Positions 10,292 through 21,100 of a stretch of DNA of 64,000 nucleotides are shown here, one piece after another. The stretch lies in the NCBI GenBank assembly GCA_018417955.1, contig JACTVC010000016.1, forward strand, positions 186,001-250,000, read 5' to 3'. The DNA is from Laccaria trichodermophora (lineage: Eukaryota > Basidiomycota > Agaricomycetes > Agaricales > Hydnangiaceae). A program made the translations under genes and the position numbers. Below the pieces are notes generated by a model. That model worked only from the letters and a program-made list of their open reading frames with translations. It was not told where the DNA came from and did no database searches. Numbering within the stretch: position 1 is the stretch's first letter; each line of letters begins with the position of its first letter.

Positions 10292-12324
10292 GGGGTCTTC
10301 CTGAACACTGATGGCAGTGTCAGCTATTTATATCCCTCATCAGATCAAGATCCGTATCAGATGTGCTCAAGCGTGTCGCGCCTCGCACCAGAGAGCACAT
10401 TGCGCGCTTGCGCTCTATCCTGTAGGACTTCACCATTCTTTACGCTTACACCTAACATGTACCACGTGCCAGCAATACACTTTTTTTCTTGTCTCCTCGT
10501 TGTTTCATCTCGATGTTGCTCAGCAAAGCATGCGCCCGACAGTGTGCCACAAAGGGATTTGGGCAAGCTTTCCGCAGTCCCAGCAAGAGGCGGGATAGCC
10601 GGAAAGCTTCGACCTATGTCATGTATCTCGGCCAAGAGGATAAGATTCATCACCTTAAAGCGAAATTGGCTCAGCTTCAGGCAGTACCTCCAGAAGAGCA
10701 TATGGTTTGGGAAGAGGGTGAGGGGGGAGGCAAGGGGGATGCTCTCGCTGAGATTGAAGAAGCCCAAGGTTCCTCGCCACTGCCAGATGGCTGGATGGAC
10801 GTGGAGGAACCCACAAACATCCCTCAACCGCCCCCCTCCCCACCAAGGACCCCCATTTCCGCCAAAATCCGTCGCACTGGTCCTGATGCCGCAGCTAATC
10901 TTCTCTATGAACAGTGGAAGGCCCTCACACCCCGCCTTATCGCTCCGCTTGTCCGATTTTTGTCCACAACAAAAGGGATCAAATACTCCCCTCCTGGCGA
11001 CATTCGCACATCCTGCCTTCACCCAGACCTGTGTGCTATGAAGACCTGAAAGGTTCTATGTTTGTTCTTTGACCATACATATTGACTGTTCTCATCAACC
11101 ATGAGATCTTACACCTCATCCTTGTAGACTTCGACACATTTGAAATTGTCGCCTGTGAATGTGAGGACCTCGTAGAAGTCCTTGTTAATCATGGCCTTTT
11201 CCCAACGTCACCATCCCAGCCACGCATGGCAGTTTCCATCCCACTCATACAACTTTATCATGCTCTTTTTGAGCGCTCCTGTGATGCAATCAACGCCTTT
11301 GCCCATGCTCTGAACACCTTTTACGGATGACGAGGCTTTATTCATTGCAACTCTAAGGTATGTCTCCAACCATTGCATTATAGCTATTGTTCTATTGATC
11401 TAAACCAGGGGGAAGTTGTTCAAGACGCCTTCCGTAGAGGGTTCGGACACGCTGTTCAATGGTACGACAGTTTGCAAGTCCGCATTGAACATCAACTCGA
11501 AGGGGCCATCGTGGCGGGCGATGCCACTGCCCGTGGCTGCAAACAGCCAGTCCCTCTCACGTTCGCAATCAATCCTGAGGCACCCACGTCACGCGCAGGG
11601 CAAACCATCATTGATACTCCCCTGTCGACGCCAGGTCAATCCAATCCTGAGGCCCCCATATCTCTCAGCCTTGAAAGCAAGCCACTTCCCCCTCCACCCC
11701 TCAGGGAATGTCACAGGACTCTCCAACGACGATGCCCTGCTTGCTTCACCTTGGATAAGTTTGGACGATCTGGACGCACGTACGTGGACTGCCTTTTGTA
11801 TCCAATTCGTGCTGAAAAGAGAATCTCAGAGGGGCAGATATCATAGTCGCCACTGATGGGAATTTTAGCCAACGGCATAGGAAAGATGCAGGCGACTGCC
11901 CCGAGTTTTACAGTCCTGAGTACTTCCTCACCAAGGAGTACGTTGACGGTGTTGGGAGACGTATCACCACAGCACGGGGCAAACCACCCAAAGCTCGCAA
12001 GCCGGCGAAGGTTCCTGATGAGGCAGTGAATGACTGCGAAGAGGGACACGATTCCGGAAGCGGATCCACCGTGAAAACCAACATGGATCACTACGATGAT
12101 GGGGGCGTGATGGCTCTTGTCTGTTGTCATGACGTTCCCCTTTTTCTCGCTAACATTGATACCCCTGGCGAGCAACAAAAGTATGCCGTTTCCCTCATTG
12201 AACATCTGTTTTCCCTCCTCCCTTCAACTGCCACCGTCACCGTTCTGTATGATGTGGGCTGCGTTCTTGATCGCAGCCTCAATTTGGTGAGCAAAAGCGC
12301 CTCATGACACACTTTTTTTTCTCA

Positions 12325-12514
12325 TTTTCATCAGTACGACATTCTCCCGGCGACTATCACTGATCGGTTAGATTTTGGTACCAGCGCTATGCACACCTAT
12401 GTGCACCAATGGTCTTGCCAGCTTTTCATCAGTACGACATTCTCCCGGCGACTATCACTGATCGGTTAGATTTTGGTACCAGCGCTATGCACACCTATGT
12501 GCACCAATGGTCTT
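12325..12514 (+). repeat. Perfect 92 bp direct duplication inside the KDZ-A transposase
   Basis: Copies at 12325-12416 and 12423-12514 are identical, with a 6 bp spacer (GCCAGC). The copied block includes the 3' end of an intron (TTTTCATCAG) and the exon start encoding YDILPATITDRLDFGTSAMH. The second copy interrupts the motif HQWSCQL and shifts the frame. The lack of differences shows it is recent. Confidence 0.95.
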
Positions 12515-14252
12515 TAACCCATGCATCTGTGAAGGACCTGGCCTTTCCGATGGTGAAGGCATAGAGCGCTTCTGGTCTCAATTATGGAAAATGATTGGTG
12601 TTACACGGGTATCTGCGGTTTGTCGTCCACAATCTCAAGTATTGTCTTGCCCCTATTAACAATGTATACAGCGACGCCGAAGGATATGGCTGCTTGACCG
12701 CCAGACTGTGTCAATCGGTGAACACCTCCGTGACGACCTTGGTGATTGGATTCGGCGTCGGCTCAAAACGACTGAAGCTGAGCTCCTTGAAGCTAGGAAG
12801 AAGTTGAGTGAGTGTGGCGTGCCAATGGACGAATTGCGAGATCAGTGGGTGCTTCAGCAAGCAGCACAACTCTCGATTCGGGCTTGTAAGCTTTCCCAAC
12901 CTTTCACCCCTTCTTCTCTGACTCTCAACGTTCAGATGCCCCAGCGCGTCTCAAAAAGGAACTCGACAGTGTTCTCAAGCTTCAGTCAACCATCGACACG
13001 ACCGATGACACGATCACCCGCCTTGCCGACCGATTCTCCAAGTCGACATTAGAAAGTTTATTAAGAACCCAAGAACAGCTCAAGGATAAGGTGCAACAAC
13101 TATACGCATCACTGAACATTGAAGAATCATACCCAGAACTCCACAACATCGACCTCGACTTTGTTAGGCTTTTGGTGCTGGCCCGCGACCTCAAAATCAA
13201 TATACGCAAGCAAGCCATTGGAAGTTTCTTTGAGTGGGATAGACTAGATCAAGTGGCTGGTGGTCGTAACCAAGCCATAGGTTTGCTTAGCCTGTATTTG
13301 TTCTGCTTATGACCGCTTACTTCATATGATAGGAACCAAGATTCACCAGAGCACTCGAGACGCGATTGCCAAACGGAAGCCGGCCCTTCTCAAGGCCATT
13401 CGAAAGTTCAATGCGTATTGCGAACAGTTAGCAGCAATCTACCACCCCGAGTGGGGACTCCCACTCCCTGAAGCCCTCCCTGATAAACTCAATGCCTTGC
13501 GCAATAGCTCCTCACTCTTAGAGGATGTGTGGATTACGCGCAGTCCACAGGAGCTTCCTCGATGGCTTGAGGAAGTCGAGGTCCGAGTTGGGATAAGAGC
13601 AATGTTGAAGGTGGATCATTGCTTGGAGGAACGTCGTAGATTAGGTCAGGAAGCCGACAACTTGTGTCGCTGGTTCGGCCGGGAGCTCTTGGCCCTGGAG
13701 GCAGCTGTTCTTTCACCCTGTAGTGAGTCATTCTGTTCGATCTTCAATGCGCCAATTGAGTTTCTATTTGTATCAGACCAAACCATTTCGGTCCTTTTGG
13801 AGAGCCGGCGCGCTCATCTTCTCTCTCTCAAGAGCTGATGGACCAACATTCTTGCCTCAGGTCTTCGCTTTGAAAGTCACGTCCAAGCTGCAACCAAGCT
13901 GAAACATCGCCTTCCTCCTACTTCTCCAGCCACCAACGTCTGTGGACCTGTGATGACATGGCTAACGCCCCTCACAGAGAGGGTCGGCGAACTTACTGTT
14001 GCCGACCCTGCCTACCATGATTTCGACATCATTCAGCATAACGACATGCCTAGCGACACAGGGGAAGTTCTTTTCACTGACCTCATTGATGCCGAGTTAG
14101 ATGAGGACGACGAAACGTTTGACGGCAATCTGGATCAATCAGCACCCCAACATCTGACGCAAGAGGCCATAGAGCTGATCTGGGATTCGCCTGTAAGTTA
14201 CAACATCTCCCTTTCTTCTTTTCATTGTATGACATGTCATTCTTAGAACCAT

Positions 14253-15043
14253 TTGGTGGAGGACACCACCATTCTTGACGCGCTCCATTTCCAAACCTTT
14301 GGGCCGCTACCCACTCACCGCAACCGGCGCAGAGTACCCAATGCCAAGAAGGACCACTTTCTTTTCGACGAGGAAGACATCCTACACTTTGAAAGTCCTC
14401 GTTCACTCCTCAACGATGTGTGTATCAACAGCACTGCTGCGCTCTTTCAATTTCTCTGGTCCCGCCCCAGTGAATATCATGAAATGGATAGCCGACGCTG
14501 CGCCATCTTTTCAACATTTGACCTCCACATGGCACGTTACAATTGCCCGCTTACCGAAATTTGGCGATGTACTTCACATCTGGAATATTGGCGCAAAGAC
14601 ATCTGGCTACTCCCCATCCATCGACCACGCCCTGGTCATTGGGTTTTAGCCATCATTTTGGTGACTTCGGGTCAAATTCTTCTATACGACAGTTTTGCTG
14701 AACTTGCTCCATGGAAACGTGAGATCGGCGTAAGTCTATATTCCTCACAGCTAATCTGCTACTCTACACATTGACGATGCTTCAGGAAATTATGCTTTTA
14801 ATTAGAAGGCTCGTTCTTGCATCCAATGGCCACGGTCACCCGCTTCACATCATTACTGAAGAAGGCTGGTCCGCACGGCCACTTTTACAACATGCCGTCC
14901 AGAACGATGCCTATAGCTGTGGGCTGTGGGTCCTTGCCTGCATCGCAGTGGTTCTACGAGGCTTTCATATCACCGGTATCAGAGAGAGGGAACTGCCGGT
15001 ATTCAGACAGAGCCTACTTCGACATATTCTCTATCTTCAGTGA
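14253..15043 (+). other. Ulp1-like SUMO-protease module of KDZ-A
   Basis: The C48-type catalytic residues are visible in order: His in GHWVLAI (about 14635), Asp in LLYDSF (about 14690), Gln in HAVQND (about 14900) and Cys in YSCGLW (about 14920). An upstream DDVCINSTAALFQF-like segment matches the substrate-side helix of the family. A short intron at about 14731-14785 interrupts it. This part has no stop or frameshift, unlike the transposase half. Ulp1 domains are a known partner of KDZ transposases; here the domain is fused to the C-terminus and could in principle act on SUMO conjugates. Confidence 0.8.
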
Positions 15044-15138
15044 CTTACCATTGCATTAGACACTGACACTGTAACGATTTGCTCAATATGTTTTTTTTTG
15101 ACTTTGCGCTGCGTGAATACACCATTTGCCAAACTACT

Positions 15139-18100
15139 CTACTCTCTTTGATAGGTAAATCCCTTTGCTAGGTATGTTGCCTGGAAAGTCAGAATTCCCG
15201 TCATTGCGTCACACAGCAACTGCTCCAACCGACAAATGATGTCTCCAACCTTGAGCGTCATCTCCTGCACTTTTCTCCACCTGTCACTCACTCCGTCCAG
15301 CTGAAGAAGACGCGCCTCGTATTTCCAGAAGTAAGTCTGAAACTTCTCCAAGTCGTTGATTCGGTCAGAGAGCGATTCGTCCTTAGTAGTGCGTAAGTAG
15401 TCTTGTGCCGCCGCCTCAATGTATGATTTGAAACAGCCGTGTAGATGGACGCGAAGCTGGGTGTGGCGGCCATTGGCCTGGTAAGCCCAGTACTTGGGTT
15501 TGGCAGGGTCGCTGGAGGGAGGACAGGGCAGTTAGTAGGAATCACCCACCAACACTGAGAGCCCCAAACATACAAACAGGCCATAGTTGATGGTGCCTGC
15601 TGATGGGCCGATAAGAGACAATAACCTGGTGTTGATGAATTGGCCGATGCAGTCCCATGAATAAGGTAATGAAGGGTCGGCCGGTGATGTAGATTTAGCA
15701 CAGCTGGATCAGCAGGAATTACACCTGGAGAGCGAAGGACAACTATTTGTATATCGGCTGATGGAAGATAGCTATGCAGGATCAGTTGACAGATTTGAAT
15801 GTTCCTGGGTTGGTGATCGGCCGAGGGTCTTGAATTTTGATTAGCAGAGTCAGCTGGTGGGACCCACATTATTGTAGTCATGGCTTGGCTGATCAGTCCA
15901 GCAAATGGATACTGCTACTGGGTCGGCCATGAAAACTGACAATTTCTAAACATGGGATCAGCCGATCTTTGAGCCAGCCTGGCCTTTTCAATATGGACTA
16001 GTATATGTTTTCTGCTCGGCTTCAAATCGGTAAAAGTGCCTGGGCTGCATCTCAGATAATGAAACCGATTTAATTTTAAATTGTTGAAGTACTTTAGCTA
16101 GTGCCGAGGCTGGGTGAAAAATAACGGAGCAGACAAGTGAATTAAATTGGTAACAATGCCCAGGCTGTGTCTCGCATAATAGAACCTGTTGAATATTAAA
16201 TTGTTGAAGTATTTTGGCTGGGTGGAAAACAACCGAGCAGACAAGTGAATTAAATTGGCAAAAGTGCTCGGGCTGCGTCTCAGGTAATAGAGCTGATTCA
16301 ATATTAAATTGGTGAAGTACTTTGGCTGGTGCCGAGGCCAGGAAAATAACTGAGCAGACAAGTGAATTAAATTGGCAAAAGTGCCCGGGCTGTGTCTCAG
16401 GTAATAGAGCCGATTTAATAATATATTGGTGAGGTACTTTAAGTGGTGCCGAGGCCAAGTGGAAAATAACTGAGCAGACAAGTGAATTAAATCAGTAAGA
16501 GTGGCCGGGCTGCATCTTGAATAATAGAGATTATTTAATATTAAATTGGTGACATACTTTGTCTGGTGCCGAGGCCAGGTGAAAAATGACCGAGCAGATC
16601 GGTAAAAGTGCCCAGGCTATGTCTTGGGTAATAGAGCCGATTTAATATTAAATTGGTGAAGTACTTTAACTGGTGCCGAGGCCAGGTGGAAAATAACCGA
16701 GCAGACAAGTGAATCAAATTGGTAAAAGTGCCCGGACTGCATCTTGGATAATAGAGCCAATTTAATATTAAATTGGTGAAGTACTTTGGCTGGTGCCGAG
16801 GCCAGGTGAAAAATGACCGAGCAGACAAGTGAATTAAATCGGTGAAAGTGCCCAGGCTACGTCTCGGGTAATAGAGCTGATTTAATATTAAATTGGTGAA
16901 GTACTCTAAGTGGTGCCGAGGCCGAGTGGAAAATAACCGAGCAGATCGGTAAAAGTGCCCAGGCTATGTCTCAGCCCTGGGTAATAGAGCCGATTTAATA
17001 TTAAATTGGTGAAGTACTTTAACTGGTGCCGAGGCCAGGTGGAAAATAACCGAGCAGACAAGTGAATTAAATTGGTAAAAGTGCCCAGACTGCATCTTGG
17101 ATAATAGAGCCAATTTAATATTAAATTGGTGAAGTACTTTGGCTGGTGCCGAGGCTGGGTGGAAAATGACCGAGCAGATCGGTAAAAGTGCCCAGGCTAT
17201 GTCTCAGGTAATAGAGCCGATTTAATATTAAATTGGTGAAGTACTTTGGCTGGTGCCGAGGCCGGGTGAAAAATGACCGAGCAGACAAGTGAATTAAATC
17301 GGTAAAAGTGCCCAGGCTACGTCTCGGGTAATAGAGCTGATTAAATATTAAATTGGTGAAGTACTCTAAGTGGTGCCGAGGCCGAGTGGAAAATAACCGA
17401 GCAGATCGGTAAAAGTGCCCAGGCTATGTCTCGGCCCCGGGTAATAGAGCCGATTTAATATTAAATTGGTGAAGTACTTTAACTGGTGCCGAGGCCGGGT
17501 GGAAAATAACCGAACAGACAAGTGAATTAAATCGGTAAAAGTGCCCGGACTGCATCTTGGATAATAGAGCCAATTTAATATTAAATTGGTGAAGTACTTT
17601 GGCTGGTGCCGAGGCCGGGTGAAAAATAACCGAGCAGACAAGTGAATTAAATCGGTAAAAGTGCCCAGGTTACGTCTCGGGTAATAGAGCCGATTTAATA
17701 TTAAATTGGTGAAGTACTTTAACTGGTGCTAAGGCCGAGTGGAAAATAACCGAGCAGACAAGCGAATTAAATCAGTAAAAGTGCCCGAGCTGCATCTTGG
17801 ATAATAGAGCCAATTTAATATTATATTGGTGAAGTACTTTGGCTGGTGCCGAGGCCGGGTGAAAGATGACCGAGCAGACAAGTGAATTAAATTGGTAACA
17901 ATGCCTGGGCTGCGTCTCGGGTAATAGAGCCGATTTAATATTCAATTGGTGAAATACTTTAACTGGTGCCGAGGCCAAGTGGAAAATAACCGAGCAGACA
18001 AGTGAATTAAATCAGTAAAAGTGCCTGGGCTGCGTCTCCGATAATAGAGCCAATTTAATATTAAATTGGTGAAGTACTTTGGCTGGTGCCGAGGCTGGGT

Positions 18101-21100
18101 GAAAAATAACCAAGCAGACAAGTGAATTAAATCAGTAACAATGCCGGGCTGCATCTCAGATAACAGAACCTGTTTAGTATTAAATTGTTGAAGTGCTTTG
18201 GCTGGATGGAAAACAACTGAGCAGACAACTGAATTAAATTGATAAAAGTGCCTGGGCTGCACATCGGATAATAGAGCCAATTTAATATTGAATTATTGAG
18301 GTACGTTGGCTGGTGCCAAGGGCAGGTAGAAAATAACCAAGCAGACAGGTGAATTAAATTGGTAAAAGTGCCTGGACTGCACATCGGGTGACGGATATTA
18401 AATTGTCATACTTTGGCTGGTCCGAGGCCGGGTAAAAAATAACATGGTAGAAATGCCCAGGTTGCACATCAGATAATAGAACCAATTTGATATTCAATTG
18501 GCAAAGTCCTTCAGCTAATGCCATGTCCGGCTGCAAAGTGGCAAGTGAGTGGATTCTCCTGCCATCCCGCCATCCCACCATCCCGCCATCCCGCCATCCC
18601 ACCATCCCATCATCCTCCCATCCTTCCATCTTTCCATCCTGCCATCCTGCCCTCCTGTCATCAGCATTATATCTCAACCATTACTGGCCACTTCTCTCCA
18701 AAAACCCTGCTAATTATATCTTGATGTAGTCTATGTCATACTCAAAACAAGAACCTATAGTAGTGTAGTTGACATGCATCTCCCTCAATGTTCCCCATGG
18801 TATGTATACCTTTACTGTAGCCTCCCCAAAGCAGAAAGAATACAGTGTATATTATATATGCTTAATTTGTGGTAGCTCAGAATAGCCATTTGGGGTTCTG
18901 AGTATCTGTATTGCACAACATACCCAGAAGACATATAAATCCCATGGGAGTTCCAGAGGAATATGTTCAATTATTATTTGCACGACATGAAGATATAAGG
19001 TTCTAATTGGAGCAACTTACCTGGTAAATGGTGCATGGAGAGGAGGGAGGAATACATTGTATCCATTAGTTACATCACCACCGTTTCACCAATGAGAGTC
19101 AAAAGTGGGTTGGAGGTAGGGATGGGATAGCTAGAAAGAAGTTTTAAAGGAATTACAGAGATTGACAAGACAAGATAATGATTTCAGAAGATTATATATG
19201 GAGCAGGACAATGGTACATGGATAGTCACTAACATTCCAGCCATATCTCTGTATCTACCAAAACAGATATTTAAAACATCCTGCCTTCCTTACCTGATCA
19301 ATACTCTTTGAACAACCTACTAGCTACCCCAGCCTTAAGTGAACCTTACACCATATATAATAAACACGACCAAAATATGATTAGGAACTTTTTTGGAGAG
19401 AAATAGTCCAGTAACAGTGGAAATACTATACTCATGACTGGTGGGCGGAATGGGGGCGGGATTACACCTATTGGAGAAACTAGTGCCTGATTTAGTAATT
19501 GTCGGTCAACAATGATGGCATTGAGAGGGAGCATCAGGCGGATGGTGTGAAAGTTATAACTAACTTGTCTATTCGGCATTGGTGTATGAATGGCTCTGAG
19601 CTCGGGGAACGACCCTCATCAGTTGTGTTATCTTGTCTGCTCGGTAATATTACACCCAGACTGAAATGATACAGATGCAACCCAGGCATGTTCAGTGACA
19701 TACTTCACTTGTAGGCTCAGTAGTGGTCCACTTCAACCATCCGTAGACAGCATAACAATTTCATATTTAATCATCAGCAGCAGCCCGGGTGTTTTTACCA
19801 ATTTAATTCACTTGTCTGCTTGGTTATATTCGACCTGGCCTCGGCACCAGCCAAAGTACTTCAATGATTTAATAGTAAATCGGCTCTATTATCCGGGATG
19901 CAGGCTGGTCACTTTTACCGATTTAATTCACTTGTCTGCTCGGTTATTTTCCACTCGGCCTCAGCACCAGTTAAAGTACTTCACCAATTTAATATTAAAT
20001 CGGCTCTATTACCCGTGACACAGCGCAGGCATTGTTACCAATTTAATTCACTTGTCTGCTCAGTTATTTTCCACCCGGCCTCGGCACCAGCCAAAGTACT
20101 TCACCAATCTAATATTAAATTGGCTCTATTATCCAAGATGCAGCCCAGGCACTTTTACCGATTTGATTCACTTGTCTGCTCGGTTATTTTCCACTCGGCC
20201 TCGGCACCACTTAAAGTACTTCACCAATTTAATATTAAATCGGCTCTATTACCCGAGACATAGCCTGGGCACTTTTACCGATTTAATTCACTTGTCTGCT
20301 CGGTCATTTTTCACCTGGCCTCGGCACCAGCCAAAGTACGTCACCAATTTAATATTAAATCAGCTCTATTACCCGAGACGTAGCCTGGGCACTTTTACCG
20401 ATTTAATTCACTTGTCTGCTCGGTTATTTTCCACTCGGCCTCAGCACCACTTAAAGTACTTCACCAATTTAATATTAAATCGGCTCTATTACCCGAGACA
20501 TAGCCTGGGCACTTTTACCGATTTAATTCACTTGTCTGCTCGGTCATTTTTCACCTGGCCTCGGCACCAGCCAAAGTACTTCACCAATTTAATATTAAAT
20601 CGGCTCTATTACCCGAGACATAGCCTGGGCACTTTTACCGATTTGATTCACTTGTCTGCTCGGTTATTTTCCACCCAGCCTCGGCACCAGCCAAGTACTT
20701 CACCAATCTAATATTGAATTGGCTCTATTATCCAAGATGCAGCCCAGGCACTTTTACCGATTTGATTCACTTGTCTGCTCGGTTATTTTCCACTTGGCCT
20801 CGGCACCACTTAAAGTACTTCACCAATTTAATATTAAATCGGCTCTATTACCCGAGACATAGCCTGGGCACTTTTACCGATTTAATTCACTTGTCTGCTC
20901 GGTTATTTTCCACCCGGCCTCGGCACCAGCCAAAGTACTTCACCAATCTAATATTAAATTAGCTCTATTATCCAAGATGCAGCCCAGGCACTTTTACCGA
21001 TTTGATTCACTTGTCTGCTCGGTTATTTTCCACTCGGCCTCGGCACCACTTAGAGTACTTCACCAATTTAATATTAAATTGGCTCTATTACCTGAGACGT

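Larger units (their letters stand above)
10311..15043 (+). pseudogene. CxC1-type KDZ transposase fused to a Ulp1-like protease, broken
   Basis: A small exon near 10340-10420 (VLKRVAPRTREHIARLRSIL) splices to an exon running through GFGQAFRSPSKRR and YLGQEDKIHHL. The CxC1 region follows (CLHPDLC, then DFDTFEIVACECEDL, NHGLFPTSPSQPRMAVS, FERSCDAINAFAHALNTFY), then FRRGFGHAVQWYD and the transposase core (ATDGNFSQRHRKDAGDCPEF, CCHDVPLFLANIDTPGEQQKY, VLYDVGCVLDR, DGEGIERFW). After a coiled-coil-like stretch and an acidic linker the C-terminus is a Ulp1-like cysteine protease. Damage: an in-frame TGA at 11047, a lost donor near 11070, a frameshifting duplication at 12325-12514 and further breaks near 12650. 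Several introns are still recognisable, e.g. a GTGAGC donor at 12288. Confidence 0.85.

Noticed and set aside
10357..11022. 221-codon minus-strand frame
   Set aside because: It is the complement of the KDZ-A transposase exon; its composition is not protein-like and Plavaka similarity stops at the TSD at 10205.
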